Of a DNA stretch of 64,000 nt, positions 32,256 to 44,639 are shown piece after piece. The position numbers were made by a program, and so were the translations under genes. How positions within the stretch are numbered: position 1 is the stretch's first letter; every line of letters begins with the position of its first letter. The DNA is from Mallotus nudiflorus. Lineage: Eukaryota; Streptophyta; Magnoliopsida; Malpighiales; Euphorbiaceae. The notes under the pieces were generated by a model. The model ran no database searches, was not told where the DNA came from, and was given only the letters and a program-made list of their open reading frames with translations. The stretch spans positions 4,539,501 through 4,603,500 of the forward strand of contig CANTUR010000009.1 of assembly GCA_947683625.1 (NCBI GenBank). Direction: 5' to 3'.

Positions 32256-33611
32256 TGTTACAAGTTAGATTTATAAAGAAACCTAAACACTAACTAATTG
32301 CTAAAATATTAAGACAAGTTATATATATAGGAGAATCACAAATCAGAATCAAACAAGAATTTTAAACATAATTATCATAAAACATATTGATTGTAAATTA
32401 GTCTATAATCTTTAAAAGCAACTCTCATTGTCAATTAAAGGTATTTCCTCTTAGAGTCTACATTCATTCTCATGGAAAAGTAGAGATAATAAAAAAATCT
32501 TAAAACATATTATACTAATTTTGTTTCCCTTAAGATGAATCCTTTGTCTCCAAGTCAAATTCCATTCTTAAGTAATCTCAATTACTTTCCACCAAATTAC
32601 TCCAATTCTTATTGATTAATAAGTTACATATGGTGATCAAACATACATAACACAAATTACACTAATTGAAATTAAATCATGAATAATATAAGATAAAAAT
32701 ATAGTTCTTATTTAATTCATCATTGTAATTCCTATACAAAGACTTAGCCTAGATACATTATTAACAAAAGAAAACCAAATTCCACATCGAAATAATGATA
32801 AAGAGAGAAATAATTGAATAAGTAAAACTCCCTTCTATGTATTTTAAAGAATTCTTGATTTAGGATGATCTTCTCTTAGACTTGGCTTTGTCTTCTTCAA
32901 GTGTTTCTTACAATGACTCTTAAAACTAAAAGACAATAATTGTATTTTTAAAACACTATAGTAATTCATATATCTCTCCTATTTTAGACTAGAAATGATG
33001 CATATATAGAGCTCTAAAGTTATTGGAAGTGACTATAATAAGGTTGGACTTGGAAAGGCACCACTTGACATTGAAGGTCACCTCCCTTTGGAGATTCTGT
33101 AACTTCAAGGGCATTTCTGTCCATTCATATCACTTTATCTTTAGAAAGTTTCTTCATAAAATTTGTATATCATTTTATTATCTTTCTATAGCAACTTAAA
33201 TCACCTAATTTGGATGTCTATAGATGGAGTTATAACCGAAATATGAAAACTACTCAAACTGGGAAAAGTTGCAACTCTTGGGCAAGGCACGAGTATGACG
33301 ACTTGTCACTGGGTGATGACTCGTCATAGAGACTCTTGGTGATGACTCGTGCCCCTGGTGATGAGTTGTACACCTTCTTAATGAGCCAAGCTTAACTCCT
33401 TTTTCTTCCTAGCTTGTTCAAATAAACTTCAAGTGTCTTTTAAATGTCATTTGAGCCCTAAATCATGCATAAAACTTACATAATGAGTCATAATGATAAA
33501 ATAAGTAAAAAAAATCAATTGAATAACCAAAAAAACACAGAAAACATAATGAAATGAAATGAAAATAAACCTTAACTAACCCAAATAACTATACACATTT
33601 TCATTATATCA
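32256..33611 (-). repeat. 3' LTR of the nested Athila element
   Basis: A 1356-bp LTR. Compared with the 5' LTR it lacks about 140 bp near its minus-strand 3' end (matching 39526-39664 of the other copy) and has only a short TA run where the 5' LTR has a long one. These two indels explain the 220-bp length difference. A TATA box GCTCTATATATG lies at about 33001-33012 on the minus strand. TGACGACTCGTCA-like motifs cluster at 33290-33375. Confidence 0.85.
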
Positions 33612-33626
33612 AACTCCCCCACACTT
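33612..33626 (-). other. Polypurine tract of the Athila element
   Basis: Minus-strand AAGTGTGGGGGAGTT directly abuts the LTR start TGATATAATG. This placement and sequence are typical for Athila elements. A second GTGTGGGGGAAGGG-like tract is at about 34662-34676, with no LTR next to it. Confidence 0.8.
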
Positions 33627-35017
33627 AGACCTTGTTTGCCCTCAAGCAAGAAAAGACCTAGTATAGAAAAGCACACAAAATTTTCATCTCTTCCAAAGTA
33701 AATGTAGTTATCTTTTCAATTCATCTCAAGAATGAAAGAGGTTATAAAATATAGTTAATCAATCAAACTTCAATGCTCCACAATGATAAAACAAGCAAGT
33801 TTCATAACATAAGCAATAAATTCACTAATTTATCTTAATTTATAAGAATAAAATCAAGAACACAAAGTCAAAGTTCTAACCAAGCTACTTAACCAAAATA
33901 GTTATTCTCCAAACTTATGATTTCCTAGAAGCAAAAGCAACCTTAAAACAATGTTAAGCACACACATCAACTCACTTTTCTCATGGCATTTTTAGACATT
34001 TTATTCTATAATATATTTTTTGGATGTATTCTTTCTAAATGAATATGACTAAAGAGCATACTCAATCACACACAACTTACTCAAAATACATCTACTTATG
34101 ATGTTGCACATTTCTTTTTGAATAAATGTAACTAAGGAGCATACTCAATTACACACAACTTACTCGAAATGCAAACTTCAAAGCTTTTATTTTTTTTTGT
34201 TTTATCTTGTCCTCATCCATTATTGAAAAGTGAGTTTCATGAGTATTATGGCTATAGTTTCCCTAAGGTTACTCAAAATTCTAAGAAAACCTAACCTTGA
34301 ATCTTTACCACTTTATCCTTATGCATAGCTAGCAAGTTGACTAAATATTCTTTAGATCTTAGAAATAATAAAAAGAGATAAAAAGGAAAATTTATAACCT
34401 ATACTAGATGAAACTTTCAACTTCTATTAATAGAGCATACAAAATCTAATTATCAACATTAATGATTAACCTCAATCAAAATCAATAGACTAAAAAAAAT
34501 AAATAATTATTAAATATAAGAAGAGAATGAATAATATAAATGCAAAATAGCACTAACAATACCCTAAATGCAAAATGCAATAATGACATAACATATAAAT
34601 GCAAAACACACAACACACATAAAACATATAAACAATATACTACTAATATACTACTAATATCCCTTCCCCCACACTTAAAAACATGCATTGTCCTCAATGT
34701 AATAAAAATAATGTAAGGGAAAGGATAAAAGTACTCCCTCAATCATCCATAGGGGTAGGAGGTGGAGAAAAATTGATTCAACTTATACTCCATTTTGCAT
34801 TGCCGATGAGCAAGTTGTTGGTTTTGAAACTCCATCTCATTGAGTTGATGCTACATAGCAATCTGTGTATCCAATATTTAATCCCAAATAGGATGATGGG
34901 CACTTAAGGATCCACCGGTGGTACTTTGAATTGGATAAGTGAGGAAACATCACCAAATGGTGTATATTAGGGAAGTTCTTCCTTTGGATCACTCTCCTCA
35001 ACAAATTCTACATAGTG
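33627..35017 (-). other. Non-coding 3' region of the Athila element
   Basis: AT-rich sequence with no supported gene. Two blocks share the CCCCCACACTTA motif followed by (T/A)GCATTG-type or CCTTGTTTGCC-type text (33616-33645 and 34665-34695), suggesting an old internal duplication around the polypurine tract. Another short duplication, AACTAAGGAGCATACTCAAT, occurs near 34050 and 34130. Confidence 0.5.
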
Positions 35018-35933
35018 TTACTCCTCAATCGGTGGTGGTCCTTCAATTCCTCTCCAAATTGAATGAGAACGGGGAGGAATCAAATGGAACGCAGCATCCA
35101 CTACTTCTCCTCTCATAAAAGCTTGTTTAGTAAAATAAGAACACTCAAGAAAATGAGTATAGTTAGTAAGGTTAACATTAAAAGCCCTTGCAACAATGGT
35201 AATTAAATGTCCATGAGTCAAAGATGCATCCTTATAGGAAGCATAAGCTAATAATTGATTAAACATCCAATAAGTCCAACACACTTGTTTCTTATTGTGA
35301 ATGCACCACATTAAAAACAATTCTTGTGCAAAAACTCTATTGAATTCAGTTTTATGAAATAGAACACATACAAGCACTTTATATTGCAACCAATATTTCA
35401 AGTCCTTAATAAGCACAGCCTTGCCTTCCTAGAGTCAATGGTGTGTGCAAACTAGTTAAAAACATCTAAAATTCATTCAACTTAAAACATGATGGGGGAT
35501 CACATAACCTATCTCTTTTAAAACCAAAGACATGATTCATGAAAGTGTAAGTAAGTTGATGTTTCTTCCCTTGCATGTGAAATTTCAAAATTTGTGAATT
35601 TTTAGCATTAACATCCGAAGTAGTATAAAATTTGGTAGTTAATTCCAAATTGTATCTTCATGCATAGAAATAAATTTCTTAAGCCCACATTGAGTCAAAA
35701 ATTGATCAAAAGATTCAACCATACCCACATCATTCAAAAGAGAACTTGGTTGTTGTGACCTTGATTTCCCTAAACTTAATTATTATGAACTTGGCACCTT
35801 CTTCATGTGTAAGGATTAGAAACTTAGCTTTGTAAGTTGTGGAGAGATGTTCCTCCTCTTGATGTGTTTCTTCAATGTGTGGCCTCTTAGAAGATGATCC
35901 TCTAGTCTTACCTATGGTAATAGTCTTGCTCAA
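35018..35933 (-). pseudogene. ATHILA ORF-1-like gene of the nested element (broken)
   Basis: Three open pieces in order on the minus strand. The first (35933-35730) opens MSKTITIGKTRGSSSKRPHI, a basic N-terminus followed by an acidic stretch. The second (35726-35466) has FDQFLTQCGLKKFISM, then KFYTTSDVNAKNSQILKFHM and TYTFMNHVFGFKRDRL, resembling the ATHILA ORF-1 family of plant retroelement proteins. The third (35416-35018) contains DLKYWLQYKVLVCVLFHKTE and ASLTHGHLITIVARAFNVNL. Frameshifts and stops separate the pieces. Its function is not known; it is not part of gag-pol. Its position upstream of the 3' LTR fits the extra 3' genes known in Athila elements. Confidence 0.65.
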
Positions 35934-36840
35934 ATGAATTAAAAATGCATAGATATGTAAGAAATGAAAATGGAAAAATAAAATAGAGAGGATAAAAAGA
36001 GTGGGGTGGTTCAGTTAGGGTTTATTTAAAGAAGAGATAAAGAGAAATTCTAAGTATATAAGGAATGAAAGAATAGGAAATAATGGAACAGAGTGTAGGT
36101 AAGTGAAAATTCATTGGGATATGAAGACATGTGAGATTGGCTGGTCAAAAGGTTGTATTTATAGATGTAATAGGGGTGTAAGAGATAATGAAAGGGTGTG
36201 TAAGGGTTGGTGAAAAGGTGTGTCTATTCTTGGAAAAGAAACAACCTTTCAATTATAAAATTGTGCTTAGTTAAGGAATAAAGAGAATAAAATAAATAGA
36301 TGAACAATAGAAAATGTGTAATATATATAAAAATAATGAAACTAAGCTATTATAAGTATAAATATATGATAATGCAATTGTAGGCAGGATAAATGTGGGT
36401 GTACAAGTTGTCAATGTGGTGACAACTCGTCACGTAAACTCTCTATGACGAGTCATCAATATGTAGCGACTCATCACCATGCTCTATGTTCTATGTGATG
36501 ATCCATCTTCTATTACGAGTTGTCAATGAGTGACAACTCGTCACCAGCATTTCAATCAAAAAAGAAAAACTAAGGCATGGAGTTTAAAAAAAAAGTAAAT
36601 ACTAGTACATGACTTAAACTAAACACTAAATGAAACTAATCTTAAGTAAAAAATAATACAAAAAATAAGGCTAGGAAATGTAAAAATGTGAAGTAATGAC
36701 TCAAAACAAAATAAAATGAAATAAAAGCATAAAAAATGTAAAGATGTATATGAAAGTTAAGAAAGCAAAGATGTGTTAGTCTTACCATGCTAAATTTAAA
36801 AGTTGATAGCTTGACCTTACCTTAATTTGATTAGGGTGTA
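35934..36840 (-). other. Region of the Athila element where pol would be expected; no coding sequence seen
   Basis: AT-rich with no RT, RNase H or integrase motif on either strand. It contains a cluster of GTGACAACTCGTCAC and TGACGAGTCATCA-type motifs at about 36395-36550, very similar to those in the LTRs (33290-33375 and 40755-40850). The rest is simple A-rich sequence. Confidence 0.6.
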
Positions 36841-37750
36841 GATAGAGAGATAGAGCAGCTCATATCAATTGCATCATCGATCAAGTAGGGCTTGAGCTCC
36901 ATCTTGACTTCTTCACTTGATGTAGTATCTTTTGGATCATCCTCTCTACTTAAAGGTATAATCCTGATATCCTACGGGAAAGTTGATATGCAGTTACCTC
37001 CAAAATTTGCTCATTAGCTTCTTGCATTCTATATGGCTCCATAAAATCTTATGTCAAACATTCATGAATTAGTTCTTCAATGTATTCATCAATAGAATTA
37101 ATTTAACTTGCCACTTCTATAGGTGTTGACTTCATGATTTCCAGCACATTAAATTCCATAGATTCATTATCCACTTCTAATGTGATCTTTCCTCTCTTCA
37201 TATCAATAATTTCTCTTGCTATCATTAAAAATGGTCTTCCAAACAAAATTGGATCTCAAGATCTTCCTCCATTTCCAACACAATAAAGTCAATTGGTATT
37301 ATAAACTTCCCCACTTTTGTTGGCACATTTTCTAGAATGCCAAGTGGATATGTGATAGATTTTTCTACCATGGAAATACACATATTGGTAGGCTTAAGCT
37401 CATCCAAATTAAGCCTTTTGTAAATAGAGTAAGGCATAAGGCTAACACTAGCACCAATATCATATAAAGCTTTATCAAATGCGTACCTCCAATTGTACAA
37501 ATAATCATAAATGAACTAGGATCTTTAAGCTTTGGTGGAGACTTAGAGAACATAGTCTTGGATTCTTCAATAAGAGATACTAAACCATAATCTTCAAGCT
37601 TGCTTTTATAGCTAATAATATCCTTCAAAAATTTACCCCATGCTGGCATGTCTCTAATGGCATCCATAAATGATATGGTGATAGTAATTTCCTTGAGATA
37701 ATCAAGGAATTTTCCAAACTGTTTATCAATGTTACGCCTTATGAACCTTT
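36840..37750 (-). pseudogene. Athila aspartic protease and end of gag-pol frame (broken)
   Basis: The 37365-37667 piece has MDAIRDMPAWGKFLKDIISY and SKSPPKLKDPSSFMI, the conserved block just before the Athila protease. The protease core at 37225-37500 has ALYDIGASVSLMPYSIYKRL, where the usual box is C/A-D-L-G-A-S. It then continues with YPLGILENVPTKVGKFIIPI and DFIVLEMEED. After 37225 the frame continues in another register with ILFGRPFL and ends near 36845 with VKMELKPYLIDD, the point at which RT would normally follow. At least one frameshift is present. Confidence 0.75.
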
Positions 37751-39332
37751 AAGGAAAAGGAAGAGTTTTAACATCTACCCTTAGTTCATCATTCTTTAAT
37801 GGTATGGCATCTTCCTTATTACCTTTCTTCGCAAACTCATCATCATCTTTACTTCTAACATCCACTTCCTCAATTTCTACTCCATCATCATCATCAACCA
37901 CTCTCTTTTTCTTATTGAAATCCTTTTCAACCTCCTTACCACTGCGCAAGGTAATTACTTGACAAGACTCTTTTTGTACACACTCCAGTTGGCTAGGAAG
38001 CTTTCCCAAAGGTTTAGTGTTGGAGGAAGAGGCTTATTGAGCAATTTGGGTTTTAAGGATGTGGTTATGAGTATCAAGCTGCTCAATTTTATAGTTTAGC
38101 TACTTAAATTGCTCCTCATTTTGTTTGTTTATGGACATTTTTTGGTTAACAAACTACTCTATGAGATTTTCAAGAGTAGGTTTAGGATGGGTAGGATTAA
38201 AGGTTTGTTGTTTTATGGAAAATCCCAGTAGGTTTTGAGGTTTGGTATTTGGTTTATATGGAGGGTTTAATTGAGAGAACAGGTTTAACCAGGAGAAACC
38301 GGGATTGTTCCTCCATTGAGGGTTATAAGTGTTGGAATTCAACCTCATTCTTTGGTTAAAACCCCCTTGCATGTAGTTCACATCCTCATTTGTACTTAAA
38401 TTACATTAAGAATATAAATGAGATCCTCCATAAGACTCACAAACAACATTAGTACTTTCTAAAGAATTAATTTTATTTCTACTTACCAAATTAGTGAGAG
38501 CATCTGCCTTTGCATTCAGCATTTTAATTGTTTCAAGCTTCAAAACTCCCCTTGCTTTTGCCATAATTGTTTCATCACCCATGTATCCTTGAGATGTAAG
38601 TTCTTCAAGAAAAGTAACAGCTTCTTTAGCCATTTTATCCATCCATTTTCCACATGTTGCCATATTCACAATATTTCAGTTTTCATCCATCAGCCCATTG
38701 TAGAAATTTTAAGGAATCATCCATTCTGAGAAGCCATGATGTGGACATTGCCTTTAGAGTTCCTTAAATCTCTCCCAAGCTGAATAAATTTTCTCACTTC
38801 CATTTTGCTTGAAAATAGTGATCTCATTACGAAACTTGGCCATTTTATGTGGTGGAAAATATTTGTGTAGAAATGTTTGCTTCAATTGATCCCATGTTAT
38901 GATTGATTCATTTGGCAAACTACCAAGCCAAAGTTATGCTTTATCCCTAACCGAAAATGGAAGAGTTTGAGCCTAATTGTGTCATCTGTTACACCATTGA
39001 TCTTGAAAGTTACACACACATTAGGGAAAGTTAATATGTGGGCATAAGGATCTTCTCCTTATAAACCTCTAAACAGACATGCCAGCATGGATGATACTTG
39101 GCTTGATCTTAAAATTTTTATTAGTAATAATAGGAGCCACAATCCCTCCAAAACTTCGTGAGATGTTAGGCATTACAAAATCCCCTAACGTTCTTCTTTC
39201 TTGTTGAGCCATGTTATTCAAATTCAGTTGGTTCTCTCTTCTTTGCCTTTGTTTCTTGTGTAAAGAACATATAGTTAAATCAATTTCAGGATCAAAGTTC
39301 AAATTATTATCACTAGTACTTCTAGTAAGCAT
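37750..39332 (-). pseudogene. Athila gag (broken)
   Basis: The likely start is the ATG at 39332 (MLTRSTSDNNLNFDPEIDLT), typical of Athila Gag. The capsid-like region continues with RRTLGDFVMPN, a broken middle with FPFSVRDKA and TFLHKYFPPHKMAKF, and then NMATCGKWMDKMAKEAVTFL (38406-38669). Next come NYMQGGFNQRMRLNSNTYNP and WRNNPGFSW (38154-38381). The C-terminal region (37749-38009) has QVITLRSGKEVEKD and an acidic run. Stops occur between the blocks. Gag would form the particle in which the element RNA is copied. Confidence 0.8.
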
Positions 39333-39488
39333 CAAAAAATATAAATTCACAATTGAAAAAATTAAACTTAACACATACAACAATAAAAAATAATATATAA
39401 AAATATAAAATATAAAAACAAAATAAAAATAAAAAAAAGACCTAAAAAAACCTTTCTCTACCCTAAGTTAATAAAAATTACAACACAT

Positions 39489-39506
39489 TCCCCAACAACA
39501 ACACCA
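39489..39506 (-). other. Primer-binding site of the Athila element
   Basis: Minus-strand TGGTGTTGTTGTTGGGGA starts five bases after the 5' LTR. Athila elements usually carry TGGCGCCGTTGCCGGGGA, the tRNA-Asp-type site. The differences are C-to-T, as expected from decay of methylated cytosines. Confidence 0.75.
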
Positions 39507-39511
39507 AAATC

Positions 39512-39729
39512 TGTTGCGAGCTAGATTTATATACCCTAGTCTCTAAGACTTAGTATAAAACAAGAAGGGTGTTGAACACTCAGGAATTGGGTCAATCTTG
39601 TATTAATCGGATATATACTTAGATGGATAGGTAAATAAAATAGAATAATAATAATGATTAAAACAAATAAAGAAACCTAAACACTAACTAATTGCTAAAA
39701 TATTAAGACAAGTTATAGCAATGTATGTA

Positions 39730-39783
<54 letters not shown>

Positions 39784-41087
39784 CATACATACATATATAG
39801 GAGAATCATAAATCATAATCAAACAAGAATTCTAAACATAATTATCATAAAACATATTGATTGGAAATTAGTCTATAATCTTTAAAAGTAACTCTCATTG
39901 TCAATTAAAGGTATTTCCTCCTAGAGTCTACATTCATTTTCATGGCAATGCAAAGATAAGAGAAAATCATAAAACACATTATACTAATTTTGTTTCCCTT
40001 AAGATAATCCCTTGTCTCCAAGTCAAATTCCATTCTTAAGTAATCTCAATTACTTTCCACCAAATTACTCCAATTCTCATTGTAAATGATTTGATTAACA
40101 AGTACATATGGTGATCAAACATACATAACACAAATTACACTAATTAAAATTAAATTATGAATAATATAAGATAAAAATGTAGTTCTTATTTAATTTATCA
40201 TTGTAATTCCCACACAAAGACTTAGCCTAAATACATTATTAACAAAAGAAAACCAAATTCAACATAGAAAGAATGATAAAGAGAGAAAGAATTGAATAAG
40301 TAAAACTCCCTTCTATGTCTTCTAAAGAATTTTTGATTTAGGATGATCTTCTCTTGGACTTGGCTTTGTCTTCTTCAAGTGTTTCTTATAATGACTCTTA
40401 AAACTAAAAGATAATAATTATATTTCTAAAACACTACAGTAATTCATATATCTCTCCTATTTCAGACTAGAAATGATTCATGTATAGAGCTTGGAAGCTA
40501 CTGGAAGTGACTAGAATATGGTTGGACTTGGAAATTCACTACTTGACATCAAAGGTCACCCCCCTTTACAGATTCTATAACTTCAAGGGCATTTTCGTCT
40601 ATCCAAATCACTTTATCTCTAGAAAGTTTCTTCATGAAAGTTGTAGATCATTCTATTATCTTTCTAAATTAACTTTAATCACCTAATTTGGATGTCTGTA
40701 GATAGAGTTATGGCCAAAATATGAAAACTACTCAAACTGGGAAAAGTTACAACTCATGGGCAAGGCCCGAGTATGATGACTCGTCATTGGGTGACGACTC
40801 ATCACTGAGACTCTTGGTGACAACTCATAACCATGGTAATGATTTATACACCTTCTTAGTGATCCAAGCTTGACTCCTTTTGCTTCCTAGCCTGTTCCAA
40901 TCAGCTCCAAGTGTCTTATAAATGTCATTTGAGCCCTAAATCATGCATAAAACTTACATAGTGAGTCCTAATGATAAAATAAGTAAAAAAAATCAATTTA
41001 ATAACCAAAAAACACATAAAACATAATGAAATGAAATGAAAATAAACCTTAACTAGCCTAATAACTATGCACATTTGCATTATATCA
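39512..41087 (-). repeat. 5' LTR of the nested Athila element
   Basis: A 1576-bp LTR, beginning TGATATAATGCAAATGTG on the minus strand at 41087 and ending in AGCTCGCAACA at 39512. It is similar to the 3' LTR throughout, apart from a TA microsatellite at 39733-39776 and the 140-bp block missing from the 3' copy. TGACGACTCATCA-type motifs lie at 40755-40850. Confidence 0.85.
39733..39800. repeat. (TA)n microsatellite with flanking ATGTATGTA/ATACATAC
   Basis: About 22 TA units, flanked by TGTATGTATG on the left and ATACATACATAC on the right, which could fold as one long hairpin. The 3' LTR has only TATATATA at this place, so the expansion took place after insertion. Confidence 0.9.
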
Positions 41088-43760
41088 CAGTGTTTTTCTT
41101 ATAGCAATGCGTGTTATAGTTTTGTATCCCTATAAGGCAAAAGGGAGATTTTCAAACCAATCTTTATGCATTTTCACCATCTTAGAGAGGATCTTCTTTA
41201 TATTCTTATTAGCTGCTTCAACTGCACCATTAGCTTGAGGTCGATATGGTGAGGATTTATGATGCTCGATCTTGTATCTCTGGAATAACTTAGCTGGCTC
41301 TGCCTGAAATTAAATGCCATTGTTCGTCACAACATGATGTGGGACCCCATATCTGCAAATGAGATTCTTCTTGATAAACCTTTCCATTTGTCTAGCCTTC
41401 AAGGTACCAAAGGACTCTACTTCTATCCATCTAGAGAAGTAGTCAATTGCAACTACTATATACTTATGTCTGTTTGAAGCAGTTGGTTTTCCTTCCCCTA
41501 TTATATCTATTCCCCATACTATAAAAGGGCTATAGAGACATTAAATTTTTTAGCACCATAGGGGGAAGATGATTAAAGTTCCCATGCATTTGACATTGAT
41601 GACATTATCACACTACTCAGATACAGTCCCTTTCCATACTCATCCAGTAGTACCCTTGTCAAATCATTTTCTTTACCAAAATCATCCCATTCATATGAGA
41701 TCCACAAACCCCTACATGAATCTCTCTCATTGCCCGTTCTACTTCATCTTTCTTAAGACATCTCAGTTGTATTCTATTTGACATCCTTTTGTATAATACC
41801 TCATCATGACTTGCATAATGGTGTGCAAGAACATGAAGAGCATATCTTTCTCTGGAAGTTGCTTCATCTGGGTATTTCCTTTCCTCGATAAATCTATGAA
41901 TGTCATAAAACCATGGCTTTTTTTCTAGCCCTATCTAATTACTCGTGACTTGTTCCTCACCATAACACAGAGCTTTCATTTTCATTATTACCAAAGACTT
42001 CATTATTGATCCCTTCGGTTTATCCCACGTCGAAGAAAGCGTTGCTAAGGCATCTGCCATTTGATTCTCATCTCTTGGTAAATGCACAAAGAGACATTTA
42101 GAGAAATTCCTCATTAGCTTTTTTAAATAGTGGATGTAAGGTTTCAACCACTCTTCTTTCACTTCCCACTCCTCATTAGCCTAACCAATGACTAACATGG
42201 AATCTCTATAAGCCAGTAGGTCTTTAGCTCCAACTGCTAATGTTGCTTCCATGTCATGGATACATGCCTTTTACTCGGCCATGTTGTTTGTGACCCTGAA
42301 GTCTAATTTCTTAGCCATTGGGATGGTTTCTCCTCCTAGTGTGACAAGAATTACTCTTAGCCCTGCTCTTTATTATTCATAACTCCATCAAAATAAAGCT
42401 TCCATTCACGCTATTCTATTACTACTAAGTTCTTATATAGAAACTCTAGATTCCACTGCTCATTTCCTTTGACTACATTTTGGGCTAAGAATTATGCTAC
42501 TACTCTCCCTTTGATGACCTTCATAGTGACGTACTCTATATCGAACTCAATCAAAAGTACTAACCATCGAGACATCTTTTTAATCAAAGCTGGTGCTTAA
42601 AACAAGTACCTCAAAGGATCTATCTTTAAAAGAACTTGTACTTTGTAAGACTAGAAAAAATTCCTTAACTTCTTTGTAGCCCAGATCATTATCAAACACA
42701 TCTTCTCTACAAGATTATACTTTTCTTCATATGGTAGGAACTTTTTACTGAGATAATACAATGCGTACTCCACCCCCTTCTGGTCCTTTTTGAGCTAGCA
42801 TTGCCCTCATTGCTTTTTTTTCTAAAGCCAAATATAAGATTAAAGGCTTACCTTGCCTTGGTGGTCTCAACACAAGTGGATTAGTAAGGTATTCCTTAAT
42901 CTTATCAAAGGCTTTTTAACATTCTTTATTCCATTCCACTGGCTGATTCTTCCTTAAAAGCTTAAAAATTAGATCACATACCATAGTAAGTCTTGCAATA
43001 AACCTGCTAATGTACTGTACTTTCCCAATATATCCTCATACTTCTTTCTCTATTCTTGGTGCTCGCATCTCCTAGATGCCTTTAATCTTTTCTAGATTGA
43101 TTCCTATTGCTCTGTTACTGACTATGTGACCTAATAATTTCCAAAAGTCACCCCAAAGATGCATTTCTTCGAATTAAACCTTAGATTATATCTTTTTATT
43201 CTTGCTAGGAACTTATCCAATGCCTCAAAGTGTCCCTCTATTGTTTCTAACTTAACCATCATATCATCGACATACACTTCCACTTCCTTATGCATCATAT
43301 CATGAAATAAGGCAATAGCCACTCTTTAATAAGTTGCTCATGCGTTCTTCAACCCAAAGGGCATCACTTTGTAGCAATATGTCCCCCATTTCATGATAAA
43401 AGAAGTTTTGATCTTGTCCATAACTACCATCATTATCTAATTATAACTTGAGAACCTATCCATGAAGGAGTACATTGCACTAGATACTGCACTATTAATA
43501 ATCACATCAATATGGGGTAAAGGAAAGTCATCCTTTGGACATGTTTTATTCAGATCCCTAAAATCTATGCACATTCAAAATTTTCCATCTTTCTTTGGAA
43601 CTAGTACTATGTTTGCCAACCGTTGAGGGTATTCCACTACTTCTAGAAAATTAGCCTGGATCTACTTAGCAATTTCTTCCTTTATATTTTTTGTCCACTC
43701 TAGCCTTAACCTATGAAGTTTTTGCTTTACAGGTTTAGGTTCTGGATATATTGGAATGTG
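41088..43760 (-). pseudogene. X pol: reverse transcriptase, RNase H, second RNase H, integrase (N-terminal and core)
   Basis: RT (about 43760-43040) shows KKDGKF, FRDLNKTCPKDDFPLPHIDV and an intact catalytic YVDDMMVKLE (43264-43275), then HFEALDKFLARIKRYNLRF. RNase H is at about 42990-42550 (KGRVVA, FLAQ). The second, archaeal-type RNase H at 42430-41935 has LYFDGVMNN and FVHLPRDENQMADALATLSS, the Tat-lineage mark. Integrase (about 41900-41093) has the zinc-finger region MREIHVGVCGSHMNGM, then YGVPHHVVTNNG, KIEHHKSSPYRPQANGAVEA and NKNIKKILSKMVKMHKDWF. It then reaches the Athila insertion and resumes at 32255. Stops and frameshifts occur in RNase H and integrase, yet several key residues remain. 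Confidence 0.85.
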
Positions 43761-43859
43761 ATGCTCTACGATTCCTCTATATAACCTTGGCATATCCTCA
43801 TAGGACCAAGCAAATATTATCTTTCTTTTTGTTAATATTCTCTCAAATTTTTCTCTCTC

Positions 43860-44639
43860 TTAGAGAATTAAATCATGTGATATAGAAATGTGTTTTGGTT
43901 GTTCATTTGTACTCATGTTTAATGAATCTAATTGAATAGAATTAATGTCAAACATACATGAACAATCATTATTAAAATGCATAAAACCATTAGAATTAAC
44001 ATCACATAAGTAAGCTAAACCAGAATTCATATCATTGACCACAAGAAAAATAGAGTTTTCATCCTCAAACAAATCGAATGTTATTACATCATTTTCTTCA
44101 TAAAAAACATCACTAGAACTATTATTAATAATATAAGCTAACTCTTGTGGTGGTTTTTCATTAGGTGGCAGACAAAGCAGCTTTTCAATATCCTCAGCTT
44201 TCATCTTTTTAGTAATCGTCTTCATCACCTTGTCTTTATTGTCTTACACTAGCATCTCAACTATTTACTTTTTAAAGATCTCAAACCCAGGGATATCCAC
44301 ACCAGCTACCTGGACAAGCTCCTTTTCACCCAGATAGAACTTCTCCTTCCTTTGTTTGACAAAGTTATCCTTTGGTGGTACCACATTCCTTAGGAGGTTA
44401 TTCCTATTGAAAAACCTTCTTCTAGCCCTTTTACTGTTGAATCCAACTTATGTATAGCCTAATTCTCTTGTATCATCTTGGGTTTTGAAATCTGAGAGTT
44501 ATAGGCTTCCCTACTCATTCTTTCCTAGTCCTTGTCCAGGTCGATAATTCATCCTAACCATGCTCATAACCCTTAAATCCATCACAATTCCATCTAAGAT
44601 CATGGCTATTTGGAAACTAGGAGGAGTAACTACCTGTTT
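43860..44639 (-). pseudogene. X polyprotein linker between protease and RT
   Basis: The open segment at 43860-44228 starts with KTITKKMKAEDIEKLLCLPP and contains SSDVFYEENDVITF and LAYLCDVNSNGFMHFN. It is the counterpart of the Z sequence that solo LTR B interrupts. The stretch between 44229 and 44639 is broken polyprotein. No enzyme motif is recognised here; such linkers are common in Tat elements. Confidence 0.6.

Larger units (their letters stand above)
32256..41087 (-). mobile_element. Athila-type Ty3-gypsy element without recognisable pol, nested in X integrase
   Basis: Two LTRs flank it (39512-41087 as 5', 32256-33611 as 3', minus orientation). Each begins TGATATAATG on the minus strand, and they end in (G/T)(C/T)AACA. 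The PBS TGGTGTTGTTGTTGGGGA differs from the usual Athila tRNA-Asp-type site by C-to-T changes. The polypurine tract GTGTGGGGGAGTT is typical of Athila. Gag and protease are clear, and an ATHILA ORF-1-like gene lies near the 3' LTR. No reverse transcriptase, RNase H or integrase could be found between 36840 and 35940. Flanks TGGTG (32251-32255) and CAGTG (41088-41092) are a 5-bp target-site duplication with two transitions. Confidence 0.85.

Noticed and set aside
35934..36840. Hidden RT or integrase in the Athila element
   Set aside because: No RT, RNase H or integrase motif could be read in any frame, and the sequence is AT-rich and non-coding in character.
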